A stretch of 16,393 nucleotides of DNA, taken from Bacteroidota bacterium (GTDB taxonomy: Bacteria > Bacteroidota > Bacteroidia > Flavobacteriales > Flavobacteriaceae). The notes under the pieces were generated by a model. That model worked only from the letters and a program-made list of their open reading frames with translations, ran no database searches and was not told the origin of the DNA. The DNA lies in NCBI GenBank assembly GCA_021793535.1, contig JAJYSO010000011.1, positions 1 through 16,393 on the forward strand, in the 5' to 3' direction. Positions 7,377 to 15,318 of the stretch are shown in pieces (within the stretch, counting starts at the first letter, position 1; every line of letters starts with the position of its first letter). Made by a program: the position numbers and the translations under genes.

Positions 7377-7406
7377 AAAAAGCCGCCAATTGTTGACGGC
7401 TTTTTT
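7377..7406 (+). terminator. Intrinsic terminator of hpf
   Basis: AAAAAGCCG (7377-7385) and CGGCTTTTT (7397-7405) form a 9 bp stem with an 11 nt loop, running into a T6 tract. It lies 8 bp after the hpf stop. The matching A-run on the 5' side means it could work in both directions. Confidence 0.9.
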
Positions 7407-7475
7407 CAGTATATCCATATCCTAACTCCCCCTCGATAGTTCTTACACCAATTCCCAACATCAAACTGAAATGCT

Positions 7476-8027
7476 ATGCACAAGCCTTTTAAAAGAGCCC
7501 GTGATTCTCAAATCATGATTTCCGAATTAATGCTCCCCTCGAGAGCAAATTTTAATAACAAAATTCACGGAGGCTATATCCTTTCTTTAATGGACCAGAT
7601 TGCTTTTGCTTGTGCTTCTAAACACAGCGAAACCTATTGCGTCACGGCTAGCGTGGACACTGTTGACTTCTTGGCGCCCATCGAAATTGGAGAACTGGTT
7701 ACCTTAAAAGCTTCGGTCAATTACGTAGGGAATAGCTCCATGGTAGTCGGTATCCGTGTGGATGCTGAACACATACAAACGGGGCAAAAAAAGCACTGCA
7801 ACTCCTCTTACTTCACCATGGTCGCCAAAAACAAGGACAACGAAAATGTAATCGTACCGGGATTAATCCTCACTTCCAATAAAGAAGTGGAGCGCTTTGT
7901 TCGAGGCCTCACTCGTCATGAGTTAAAAGGACAATACAAAAAGGAATTCAACAGCATAGACTTCAGTTCGAGAGATCTCTTTGATAAATTGCGCAATTTT
8001 CGCGTTAAACTGGATTTGAAATCTTAA
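7476..8027 (+). CDS. Acyl-CoA thioesterase, single-domain hotdog fold
   Basis: Hotdog thioesterases of the YciA/ACOT type hydrolyse acyl-CoA to free fatty acid and CoA in the cytoplasm. In this 183-residue protein the landmark ANFNNKIHGGYILSLMDQIA (24-43) gives the Asn-x-x-x-x-Gly-Gly loop and the helix with the catalytic-site Asp. SVDTVDFLAPIEIGELVTLK (59-78) and VNYVGNSSMVVGIRVDAE (81-98) are the core strands. About 50 residues follow the hotdog core (GLILTSNKEVERF onwards), a charged tail of unknown role. The ATG at 7476 gives the family's usual N-terminus; a later in-frame Met (residue 14) is less likely. It lies upstream, on the same strand, of a lipoprotein gene (40 bp) and a long-chain acyl-CoA ligase, which suggests a lipid-related cluster. 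The exact substrate cannot be read from sequence. Confidence 0.88.
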   Translation: MHKPFKRARDSQIMISELMLPSRANFNNKIHGGYILSLMDQIAFACASKHSETYCVTASVDTVDFLAPIEIGELVTLKASVNYVGNSSMVVGIRVDAEHIQTGQKKHCNSSYFTMVAKNKDNENVIVPGLILTSNKEVERFVRGLTRHELKGQYKKEFNSIDFSSRDLFDKLRNFRVKLDLKS

Positions 8028-8067
8028 CTTCGGTTCTAAAACCACATCAATCCTAAATTTTATAGTG

Positions 8068-8460
8068 ATGCAAAAGTTTACCTTCCTGCTGTATTTATCC
8101 TTAGTCTTTTCGTTGGTCTCGTGCTCAAATGAATTGGTACATACTTGGAATATCGACAATTACGAAATCATTCGGGAAAATGGAAAAGAATCCAGTTACC
8201 GCAATATTGGTACCCTTACCTTTGACAAAGAAGGTACCGGGCATTTCAACTATCAAATCATTGAGAATGACTTTATAGACAAATCCAAGTTTACCTGGGA
8301 GAAAAAAGAAGGTTATATCCTGATCAAGCCTGCCTCCAATTCTTCCGAATCTAAACTGACCAAGGCATGGATTATCACAGAAGATAAAGCCAAAAAGCAA
8401 ATCTGGAAATCAACAGACGGTGATTATAAGATCCAAATCCTAGAACTGAGCAGGAATTAA
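8068..8460 (+). CDS. Small lipoprotein, possible lipocalin-like domain
   Basis: This 130-residue protein begins with a lipoprotein signal peptide: MQK, then a hydrophobic stretch, then the lipobox LVSC with the lipidated cysteine at C19. I use the ATG at 8068; a GTG directly before it would add one residue. The mature part is rich in beta-strand pattern. HTWNIDNYEI, GTLTFDKEGTGHFNYQI and KFTWEKKEGYILIKP suggest one small beta barrel of the lipocalin-like kind often found in Bacteroidota lipoproteins of unknown function, and a conserved-looking Trp follows HT. No catalytic residues are recognised. It lies between a thioesterase and an acyl-CoA ligase, so lipid binding is imaginable but unproven. 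The lipoprotein call is firm; the fold is a guess. Confidence 0.75.
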   Translation: MQKFTFLLYLSLVFSLVSCSNELVHTWNIDNYEIIRENGKESSYRNIGTLTFDKEGTGHFNYQIIENDFIDKSKFTWEKKEGYILIKPASNSSESKLTKAWIITEDKAKKQIWKSTDGDYKIQILELSRN

Positions 8461-8545
8461 AAAGCCGTTTTGCATAACCTTAAGCCCCATTTATTACGAA
8501 ATAAACCGCAGATTGATTAGTTTGCAATAGTTCAATGACGTCCCC

Positions 8546-10327
8546 ATGAAAAAGATCACTCGAATTTTCGACATTGCTTATTACCAACAAGAGAACTTTC
8601 CTTTGGAAAAGGCTTTAGCCACCAAACGCAATGGGCAATGGCAGTTCTTGTCGACAGACGCCTATATTGCAAAAATCAATCAATTAAGCCGAGGGCTACT
8701 GCAACTTGGTATAAAGCCAAATGATAAGATTGCGGTGGTGACCACTTCCAACATTATGGAATGGAATATTCTGGATATGGCCATATTGCAGATCGGCGCA
8801 CAAAATGTACCTATTTACCCTACAAATACTCCAGAGGCCTATCAATATGTGTTAGAGCATAGCGAGGCTCTTTATGTTTTTGTCTCGGATGCTGAGGTAC
8901 TGGAAAAAGTGAATGCTGCCCGTAAAGGATCCAAGGTAAAAGAAGTGTATGGTTTTTCGAAGTTGAAAAATTGTAAGGATTGGACTGAAATTTTAAATTT
9001 GGGGAAAGATGAGAGCTTACAAGCGGAAGTAGATCGTCTAAAAGCGGGGGTCAAACCAGAAGATTTGGCCACCTTAATTTACACTTCCGGAACCACCGGC
9101 ACGCCTAAAGGTGTAATGTTATCCCATCACAACCTCGTAAGTAATGTCTTGGATAGCGCCCCAAGGGTACCTTTTGAAACCGGAACTCAAGTGGCTCTGA
9201 GTTTGCTTCCACTCTGTCATGTATTTGAACGTATGCTGATTTATCTCTACCAATATTTCTCCATCTCGGTGTATTATGCTGAATCGATAAATGCAGTGGG
9301 GGAAAATCTAAAAGAAGTACGCCCGACATTTATTACGGTGGTCCCTCGGGTATTGGAAAAAGCATATGGCAGTTTTGTCAAAAAAGGAGGCGCAATGACA
9401 GGAATGAAGCACAAACTTTTTTTATGGGCAATTGCAGTGGCCAAACAGTATGAACCTTTTGGGCATAACTCGGCCTTATACAAACTAAAGCTCAGTATAG
9501 CCAACAAGCTGGTCCTCTCAAAGTGGAAAGCAGCCATGGGAGGACGAATTGAATTGGCCGTATCGGGAAGTTCTGCGCTCTCCCCTGATTTAGCCAGAAT
9601 CTATGCCGCCTCTCAAATGCCTGTGATCGAAGGCTATGGGCTGACAGAGACTTCTCCTGTTATTGCCGTAAACACTACAAATAAAGATGATTTCAAATTA
9701 GGAACTGTTGGGAAACCCATTCCCAACGTAGAGGTTAAAATTGCTAAAGACGGTGAAATTTTGGTCAAAGGCCCAAATGTAATGATGGGTTATTTTAAAG
9801 ATGAAGAGAAAACCAAAGAGGCATTCGATCAACAGGGGTATTTCAAAACTGGCGATATGGGAGAAATCGATAAAGATGGCTTCCTAAAAATTACCGGAAG
9901 AAAAAAACAAATGTTTAAAACCTCGGGAGGCAAATACATTGTACCGGAACGTCTTGAAGCAGAGCTCGAGAAATCCAAGTTTATCGAACATGCCATAGTT
10001 GTTGGAGAAGGAAAAAAGATGCCAGCTGCACTTATCCAACTGGATTATAACTTTGTGGAATCTTGGGCAAGGCGCAAAAATATAGATATTGACTTTTCGG
10101 ATTTAAATAAAGTTTGTGAGAACCAAACCATCATTGACCGAATTCAAAAAGAAATAGAAATTAGCAATAAGGATTTTGGACACTGGGAACAGGTAAAAGC
10201 GTTCCGATTAACACCCAAAACATGGAGTATTGAAGGAGGGGAACTCACCCCTACATTAAAAATCAAACGCAAAAATGTATTGGAAAACTTCAAAGACTTA
10301 TTTGACGACATCTACAAAGAGGACTAA
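8546..10327 (+). CDS. Long-chain fatty-acid--CoA ligase (AMP-forming)
   Basis: The enzyme activates fatty acids to acyl-CoA through an acyl-adenylate, for beta-oxidation or lipid synthesis. The 593 residues cover the complete ANL fold. The P-loop YTSGTTGTPKGV is at 179-190, the A5 motif EGYGLTETSP at 362-371, TGD at 435-437, and the hinge motif GRKKQMFKTSGGKY at 451-464. The adenylation lysine is probably K572 in LTPTLKIKRK near the C-terminus. The length, the LPLCHVFER motif (221-229) and the long C-terminal domain place it with the FadD15/ACSL-type long-chain ligases and not with acetyl-CoA synthetases. The ATG at 8546 gives a normal N-terminus. An upstream thioesterase on the same strand points to acyl-CoA turnover. 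No membrane anchor is obvious. Chain length is inferred from family only. Confidence 0.93.
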   Translation: MKKITRIFDIAYYQQENFPLEKALATKRNGQWQFLSTDAYIAKINQLSRGLLQLGIKPNDKIAVVTTSNIMEWNILDMAILQIGAQNVPIYPTNTPEAYQYVLEHSEALYVFVSDAEVLEKVNAARKGSKVKEVYGFSKLKNCKDWTEILNLGKDESLQAEVDRLKAGVKPEDLATLIYTSGTTGTPKGVMLSHHNLVSNVLDSAPRVPFETGTQVALSLLPLCHVFERMLIYLYQYFSISVYYAESINAVGENLKEVRPTFITVVPRVLEKAYGSFVKKGGAMTGMKHKLFLWAIAVAKQYEPFGHNSALYKLKLSIANKLVLSKWKAAMGGRIELAVSGSSALSPDLARIYAASQMPVIEGYGLTETSPVIAVNTTNKDDFKLGTVGKPIPNVEVKIAKDGEILVKGPNVMMGYFKDEEKTKEAFDQQGYFKTGDMGEIDKDGFLKITGRKKQMFKTSGGKYIVPERLEAELEKSKFIEHAIVVGEGKKMPAALIQLDYNFVESWARRKNIDIDFSDLNKVCENQTIIDRIQKEIEISNKDFGHWEQVKAFRLTPKTWSIEGGELTPTLKIKRKNVLENFKDLFDDIYKED

Positions 10328-10408
10328 TCGACACCTTATGGTTAAAAGAAAAAGTCCCACTCCACATCAAAACACAGTGTAACATCTTATCTTCTGCTTT
10401 GCTTATTT

Positions 10409-11320
10409 TCAAGCCTGAATCAGCAGATCTTTTAAAGCTTTATCCACTTGAGTAAATCGGAATTTAAAATTGGTTTGCTCTATCTTTGGGCTGGCAACCA
10501 GTTGACTGGACAAAATCATAGCGGACATTTCTCCCACTAAAAATTCCAAGACAAACTCAGGAATAGGAGGCAAAAGTAGAGGTCTTTTTAATATTCTGGC
10601 AATCTTTTTCAATAAATATCGCTGCTTTACCGGACTCGGCGCTACCCCATTAAACACACCATCGATATCATTTTGCAAGAGGTACATGAACAAGGATACA
10701 AGATCTTCAATATGGATCCATGACTGCCATTGCCTTCCGCTTCCCAGACAGGCCCCCATATAGTTCTTAATCGGTTTTTTTACTTGTTCCAAAAACCCTC
10801 CATCAGGAGCTAGAACCAGTCCTATCCGAACCTTGGTAACCAATATACCTAACGCTGTAAACCGATCCGCTGCAGCCTCCCACCTTTGCACTACATGGCC
10901 CAAAAAATCATCAGCTCTGGCCGGAGTGTCTTCGGTGTACAAACGTGATAGAGAGCTAGGGTAAATTCCAATCGCACTAGCGGAAAGAACCTGGTTTACA
11001 TCGTTTGCATGATTGGAGAGCAGATCATAAAGTAATCTTCCTGTTTTTTCACGGCTGGTTAGGATCAATTCCTTTTGCCTTTTAGTCCAGCGTTGGGCGA
11101 CGCTGGCTCCTGCCAAATGAACGATCTTAGTAACACCCTCTAAACACTTTTTTTCAACCTCTCCACTTTCAGGATCCCAGAAAAACCCTTTTAAAGTGGG
11201 CTCCCTTTTAATCTTATTTGGATGCCGAGTCAGATAGTGCACCTCCACACCCATTTCCCTACATAATCCCAATAGATGACGCCCTATTAAACCTGTCATT
11301 CCCGTAATCAAAACCTTCAT
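10409..11320 (-). CDS. TIGR01777/YfcH-type NAD(P)-dependent epimerase, SDR superfamily
   Basis: This is an atypical short-chain dehydrogenase (SDR39U1/YfcH type) whose substrate is unknown across the family. I place the start at ATG 11320 (MKVLITGMTGLIG), giving 303 residues with the nucleotide-binding TGxxGxxG motif at the very N-terminus. An upstream ATG at 11344 would add eight residues with no homologous role. Family landmarks are HLAGASVAQRWTKRQKELI (about 72-90), SREKTGRLL, SASAIGIYP in place of the usual SASAVGYYG, and GSGRQWQSWIHIEDLV. The last precedes the C-terminal DUF1731 segment, LLPPIPEFVLEFLVGEMSAM and onwards. The changed residues around the expected Tyr-Gly are a mild divergence in the active-site loop. 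The gene converges on the acyl-CoA ligase across 81 bp. A -7-like GATCTTTG (11349-11342) may be its promoter. Family certain; function open. Confidence 0.9.
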   Translation of the reverse strand: MKVLITGMTGLIGRHLLGLCREMGVEVHYLTRHPNKIKREPTLKGFFWDPESGEVEKKCLEGVTKIVHLAGASVAQRWTKRQKELILTSREKTGRLLYDLLSNHANDVNQVLSASAIGIYPSSLSRLYTEDTPARADDFLGHVVQRWEAAADRFTALGILVTKVRIGLVLAPDGGFLEQVKKPIKNYMGACLGSGRQWQSWIHIEDLVSLFMYLLQNDIDGVFNGVAPSPVKQRYLLKKIARILKRPLLLPPIPEFVLEFLVGEMSAMILSSQLVASPKIEQTNFKFRFTQVDKALKDLLIQA

Positions 11321-11407
11321 TATACTAACCCATCTTTCTCTCAAAGATCCTGATTAAATAAATATAGTGTCGTTGATTTAATAGGACTTTAACGATCAAA
11401 GTGAACG

Positions 11408-11440
11408 CCCTACTCCCGTATAAACAAGGAGTGGGTTTTT
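11408..11440 (+). terminator. Terminator-like hairpin on the plus strand
   Basis: CCC-t-ACTCC (11408-11416) pairs with GGAGTGGG (11428-11435) with one bulged T, followed by T5 (11436-11440). The shape is that of an intrinsic terminator for plus-strand transcription, yet both flanking genes are on the minus strand. On that strand the hairpin is preceded by A5 and lacks a trailing T run. Its role is unclear. Confidence 0.5.
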
Positions 11441-11466
11441 ACACTACGTTTTAGAAGAGGGAATTG

Positions 11467-11494
11467 ATTTGACGGTTTATTCATTCCGTCAAAT
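11467..11494. repeat. Perfect 9 bp inverted repeat downstream of the T9SS cargo gene
   Basis: ATTTGACGG (11467-11475) and CCGTCAAAT (11486-11494) form a perfect 9 bp stem with a 10 nt loop, 54 bp past the stop codon of the minus-strand secreted protein. No T run follows on either strand. It may end or protect that transcript, or be a protein-binding site. Confidence 0.55.
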
Positions 11495-11547
11495 AAGACT
11501 GCCTTATGAAAAACTTTTACTGTAGAAATACTCCTCAATGCGGGGGG

Positions 11548-12288
11548 CTAGTCTACAACTATCTTTTGGGTCTTTATCAGACCGTGTTGATCTTGGAAAC
11601 GTACGATGTAAATTTGGGAGGACAATCCTGAGATATCAATACTCGTCATCCCGGGGTGTAAGTTCATTGATTTTACTTCCCTACCAATAAGGTTATAAAT
11701 TTTCACTGATACCGGCTCCTTTGCATCGATTAGCAAATTACCATCACGAATAATCATCTTTTGTATTTCTACCCCCACTTCTTTTTTAGACGAAGAGGTT
11801 GCCGTTGTATTGCTGTAAGTGTAAGTAAAGCGCAAGCTGTTTAAAATATGTTCAGTAGCGGGGTCAATTTGTTGAAATTCAAATTCATAAACCAGTTCAC
11901 TCCCTGAATTCCCGATCTCCTTTTTATTCCAAAGTCTACTCTCCCCAAGGTCAAATGTGCCAAAAGAAGGGATCGTATAATATGCGGGACTACTCATGGG
12001 ATAAACAAGACCCGCTCGAATGGCATGGTGGCAATCCCCGCCAAAACACAACTCAAACTTATCTCCATCAGTGTTCCTTATCGCAATTACTTTTAACCGT
12101 ACATTAATCGGCACATCCGACTCATTTCTGATCTTAAAAGCCAAGCTGGCACCGGAAGGATCTAGCGTATTGGTTTTAATAAGATCATCCTCTTCCAGCC
12201 GGCCAATGTTGGTTAAGATCGAAAACTGGGCATTGACGACGAAAAAAGAAAGAAGAAAAAAGAAAAAGAAGAGAGTAGTTTTTTTCAT
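11548..12288 (-). CDS. Small secreted protein with type IX (Por) sorting domain
   Basis: This is a 246-residue secreted protein of unknown function. It opens with a Sec signal peptide (MKK, a run of Phe/Leu, cleavage probably after NA at residue 20). A single beta-rich domain (about 24-165) follows, with a short Cys loop LCFGGDCHHA (C81 and C86, possibly a disulfide). The last about 70 residues are a T9SS type A sorting domain: a linker with TATSSSKK, then SVKIYNLIGREVKSM and IDISGLSSQIYIVRF, ending KTQKIVVD. Such tails direct passage through the outer membrane and are then removed or replaced by an anchor. The domain FKIRNESDVPINVRLKVIAI suggests an immunoglobulin-like fold, without recognised catalytic residues. 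It is a single gene with its own gap on both sides. The T9SS call is firm; the rest is descriptive. Confidence 0.85.
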   Translation of the reverse strand: MKKTTLFFFFFLLSFFVVNAQFSILTNIGRLEEDDLIKTNTLDPSGASLAFKIRNESDVPINVRLKVIAIRNTDGDKFELCFGGDCHHAIRAGLVYPMSSPAYYTIPSFGTFDLGESRLWNKKEIGNSGSELVYEFEFQQIDPATEHILNSLRFTYTYSNTTATSSSKKEVGVEIQKMIIRDGNLLIDAKEPVSVKIYNLIGREVKSMNLHPGMTSIDISGLSSQIYIVRFQDQHGLIKTQKIVVD

Positions 12289-12549
12289 CTATATGTTTAA
12301 GTTGATCATTTCATGTACATCTACCTACCGGAAATTTTTCCTTTATTCCTATCGAACTCCTATAGTTGTTGAGCAAAAAAGATACCAAAGGTGACAAAAC
12401 AGCTACCGAAGGCCGGTCATTAAAACATTTTCTGCGTTCTCAAAGTTATAAAAACAATAGTAAAAATCTCTTTTAAATTTCTCATCTACCACATTTTATA
12501 ACTCAATTCATGTTTAAAACTTGTATTTTATTCTAAACTTAAAAATATA

Positions 12550-12601
12550 AAGCCTTCATCAGCTCCCCTTTAGTCTAGAGAAAGCGAATTGCAGAAGGCT
12601 T
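12550..12601. repeat. Inverted repeat overlapping the M1 peptidase promoter
   Basis: AAGCCTTC (12550-12557) is repeated exactly in reverse as GAAGGCTT (12594-12601), separated by 36 bp that hold a second small dyad (CTTT...AAAG around TCTAGA). The right arm touches the -33 TTG at 12600-12602. This could be an operator for a repressor or activator; chance is not excluded for an 8-mer. Confidence 0.4.
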
Positions 12602-12627
12602 GATTCTATTCCTTTTTATTACTTTTA
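12600..12627 (+). promoter_or_regulatory. Promoter of the M1 peptidase gene
   Basis: TTG (12600-12602), a 17 bp spacer and TACTTTTA (12620-12627) match the flavobacterial promoter TTG-N17-TAnnTTTG in every defined position but the last. The box ends 20 bp before the ATG, so the leader would be short. Confidence 0.6.
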
Positions 12628-12647
12628 TCCTGTAAAAATCGAATCAT

Positions 12648-15239
12648 ATGACTAACAAAAGTAAATTATTACCTACTGTTTTATTCTCGTTACTGTTATC
12701 GATCGGACTCTTTGCTCAAAAGGAAAAAGAAACGGAATCTGCGTTCAACAAATATGAAGCTTTTAGTCCGCTTTTTATGACAGAAATGGCAAATTCTTTT
12801 AACAGTGCTACCGGAAATCCTGGCCCTAATTATTGGCAGAATCAAGCCAACTACGATATCGAGGCCACTTTGGACACCCTCAACCATAAAATTAAGGGAA
12901 GTGTCACCATTACTTACGCAAATCACAGCCCTTATTCTTTGGATTATCTCTGGTTACAAATGGATCAAAATTCATTTCGAGAAGATTCTAGAAGTAAAGC
13001 GCTCTATCCCGCCGATGATCGCAACGGGGTCAGAACGCCAACAGAAGGTTTTGAATTAAGTCGGGTTGAAGTCAATGGAAAAACTGCAGATTATCTTGTC
13101 AATGACTCGCGTTTGCAAATTCGCTTAGCTACTCCTCTATCTTCCAAGGACGGGAAAGCACAGATAACGATTGATTATTCCTATACGATTCCTACCCATG
13201 GGAAAGACCGTACCGGAAGGGTAAAAACCAAAAATGGATGGATCTATACCATCGCCCAATGGTATCCTCGAATGGCTGTCTTCGATGAAGTTGAAGGGTG
13301 GAACAATATCCCCTATTTGGGCACAGGGGAATTTTACCTCGAATACGGAGATTTTAATTACGAAATCACCGCGCCCGAAAACATGTTAGTTGTAGGATCT
13401 GGGGTTTTACAAAACCCTAAAAAGGTCTTACCAAAAGAGCAATTAAAGCGCTTGGAGGAAGCTTCCAAAAGCGACGAGACCATTACGCTACTCTCTAAAG
13501 ATGAAATGTTAGCAGGCACTCATCATGCAAAGGGAAACAAGGGGATGCTCACTTGGGAGTTCAAAATGAACAACAGCCGAGACGTAGCATGGGCCGCCTC
13601 CAAGGCCTTTATATGGGATGCTGCACGCATCAACCTTCCCAATGGGAAGAAGGCTTTAGCACAATCGGTATACCCCGAAGAGAACTCAGGACAGGACGGA
13701 TATGGACGCTCCACAGAATACACTAAACACTCCATTGAAATAAATTCAAAGAATTGGTATCCTTATCCCTATGAAGTGGCTACAAATGTAGGGGGGCACG
13801 AAGGGGGAATGGAATATCCAGGACTAGTGTTCTGTAGCTATGAAAGCCAAAACGAAGACCTTTGGGGAGTGATTAATCACGAATTTGGACATACTTGGTT
13901 TCCGATGATTGTAGGTTCTAATGAGCGCGTATATGGATGGCTAGATGAAGGGTTGAATACTTTTATCAATGATATCGCTGACCAAGAGTTCAATAACGGA
14001 GAATACGCTGGTGACCAACGTTTCCAAGCAATGGGTTCTGTACTCTTTAACGATCAAATGGATCCTTTATTTACAAGAGCTGACGTTATTCATGATCAAT
14101 ATAATCTTGCTTACGAAGCTTATTACAAACCCGCATACGCTCTTCATGTACTGAGAAATGTTGTACTCGGAAAAGACCGCTTCGATTACGCCTTCCAAAA
14201 CTACATTAAAACATGGGCCTATAAACACCCTCAACCTTGGGACTTTTTCAATGCCATGAGCAATGCTTCTGGGGAAGATTTAGGATGGTTTTTCAAAGGG
14301 TGGTTTATGAGAAATTGGAAGAATGACCAAGGGATTGAAGAAGTAGATTATGTAGGTGGAGACCCTGCCAAGGGCGCTTTGATTACGCTTAAGAATTACG
14401 GGGAAATGGCGATGCCTGTCGATCTTGAAGTCACTTTTGAAGACGGCTCTTCTCACCGTAAGAAACTCCCGGTAGAAATATGGATGACAGGGTCAAAATA
14501 CATCTACCACATGGAGTCCGATAAAAAGATCAAAGAGGTTGAAATCGATCCGGATCATTTAGTCCCAGATGCCAACCCCGGAAACAATAGCTATAAGAAA
14601 TTAGCTGCTGCGCCCGCGGACCAAAATGTGAAGACTATTCTCACTAGCTATTTGAACGCAATTGGAGGAAAGGATAATCTGGAGGGGATTAAAGATCTGT
14701 GGAAAGAAGCTGAAGCAACCATTCAAGGCACCGCACTCACGTTTATAAAAGCAACCAAAGCACCGGATAAATATTTACAAGAAGTACAAGCCTATGGAAA
14801 CACGCTCCAAAAGATAACCATTAATGGAGAGGAAATCCACTTGTTCAGCCAAGGAAAGGAACAAGAAATCAATTCAGAAGAAAAAGAACAGATCAAGACC
14901 TTGCTCAATGAGGAAGACTACATCGAGCTTCATCTAAATGAAGAAGGCTATAATTTTGAAGTATTGGGTGTTGATACTTTGGAAGGAGACTCGGTTTACG
15001 TGGTTCAAGCAAGAACCCCTGAAGGTCAGCTATCTAAACACTTCTACTCCACCGAAAGCGGTTTAAAAGTGGGAGTAGAAGATGCTACTGGAAAACGTAC
15101 GACTTATGCAGATTACAAAGAGGTAAAAGGTGTAAAATTGCCTTTTGAAACTACGCAAAATATAAATGGAACACCAACAAAAATGGTCGTGAAGGAAATT
15201 AAAATCAATGAAGGGCTTCCCGATTCAACCTTCAATTGA
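12648..15239 (+). CDS. Secreted M1-family zinc metallopeptidase with C-terminal LolA-like extension
   Basis: An M1 (gluzincin) peptidase removes N-terminal residues from peptides; this one is exported. A signal peptide ends near residue 23 (SLLLSIGLFAQ). An N-terminal beta domain (about 65-250) precedes the catalytic domain. There GGMEYP (386-391) is the exopeptidase motif, replacing GxMEN as in many Bacteroidota M1 enzymes. HEFGH (411-415) followed 18 residues later by E434 gives the zinc site H411, H415, E434 and the catalytic E412. Y492 in YYKP fits the transition-state tyrosine. After about residue 655 comes a separate domain beginning YLNAIGGKDNLEGIKDLW that resembles the outer-membrane lipoprotein-sorting (LolA-like) repeats usually seen at the end of M16 peptidases. 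At 863 residues it is longer than the usual 600-650 residue form. No T9SS tail is present. A strong terminator follows. Confidence 0.92.
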   Translation: MTNKSKLLPTVLFSLLLSIGLFAQKEKETESAFNKYEAFSPLFMTEMANSFNSATGNPGPNYWQNQANYDIEATLDTLNHKIKGSVTITYANHSPYSLDYLWLQMDQNSFREDSRSKALYPADDRNGVRTPTEGFELSRVEVNGKTADYLVNDSRLQIRLATPLSSKDGKAQITIDYSYTIPTHGKDRTGRVKTKNGWIYTIAQWYPRMAVFDEVEGWNNIPYLGTGEFYLEYGDFNYEITAPENMLVVGSGVLQNPKKVLPKEQLKRLEEASKSDETITLLSKDEMLAGTHHAKGNKGMLTWEFKMNNSRDVAWAASKAFIWDAARINLPNGKKALAQSVYPEENSGQDGYGRSTEYTKHSIEINSKNWYPYPYEVATNVGGHEGGMEYPGLVFCSYESQNEDLWGVINHEFGHTWFPMIVGSNERVYGWLDEGLNTFINDIADQEFNNGEYAGDQRFQAMGSVLFNDQMDPLFTRADVIHDQYNLAYEAYYKPAYALHVLRNVVLGKDRFDYAFQNYIKTWAYKHPQPWDFFNAMSNASGEDLGWFFKGWFMRNWKNDQGIEEVDYVGGDPAKGALITLKNYGEMAMPVDLEVTFEDGSSHRKKLPVEIWMTGSKYIYHMESDKKIKEVEIDPDHLVPDANPGNNSYKKLAAAPADQNVKTILTSYLNAIGGKDNLEGIKDLWKEAEATIQGTALTFIKATKAPDKYLQEVQAYGNTLQKITINGEEIHLFSQGKEQEINSEEKEQIKTLLNEEDYIELHLNEEGYNFEVLGVDTLEGDSVYVVQARTPEGQLSKHFYSTESGLKVGVEDATGKRTTYADYKEVKGVKLPFETTQNINGTPTKMVVKEIKINEGLPDSTFN

Positions 15240-15279
15240 TTCTTATATTTTTTAAAGGCATAAAATCATTTAAAATTAG

Positions 15280-15311
15280 AAAACTGGGTATACATTTGTA
15301 TCCCAGTTTTT
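15280..15311 (+). terminator. Intrinsic terminator of the M1 peptidase gene
   Basis: AAAACTGGG (15280-15288) pairs with CCCAGTTTT (15302-15310). Inside it ATAC/GTAT extends the stem around an ATTT loop with one bulged T, and a T5 tract closes the 3' side. It begins 41 bp after the peptidase stop and ends only 7 bp before the tsaC ATG. Confidence 0.85.
15291..15298 (+). promoter_or_regulatory. -7 promoter box for tsaC inside the terminator hairpin
   Basis: TACATTTG matches TAnnTTTG exactly. It lies 20 bp before the tsaC ATG, the spacing seen for the other promoters here. Because the upstream terminator ends just before the gene, a promoter at this place is needed for independent transcription of tsaC-cca. 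No TTG -33 box is visible. Confidence 0.5.
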
Positions 15312-15318
15312 GTTTATC

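Larger units (their letters stand above)
12289..12647. other. 359 bp intergenic region with divergent promoters
   Basis: This A+T-rich gap separates the minus-strand T9SS cargo gene from the plus-strand M1 peptidase. It holds the peptidase promoter (12600-12627) and an inverted repeat (12550-12601). A promoter for the cargo gene should lie near 12300-12400, but I found no convincing TAnnTTTG box there. No RNA gene or short coding sequence is supported. Confidence 0.5.

Noticed and set aside
12240..12280. Purine-rich low-complexity tract resembling a repeat
   Set aside because: On the minus strand it encodes the Phe/Leu-rich core of the signal peptide of the T9SS cargo protein.
12020..12394. 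Plus-strand 124-codon reading frame across the start of the T9SS cargo gene
   Set aside because: It is the reverse of a well-supported signal peptide and N-terminal domain and ends in A/T-rich non-coding DNA.
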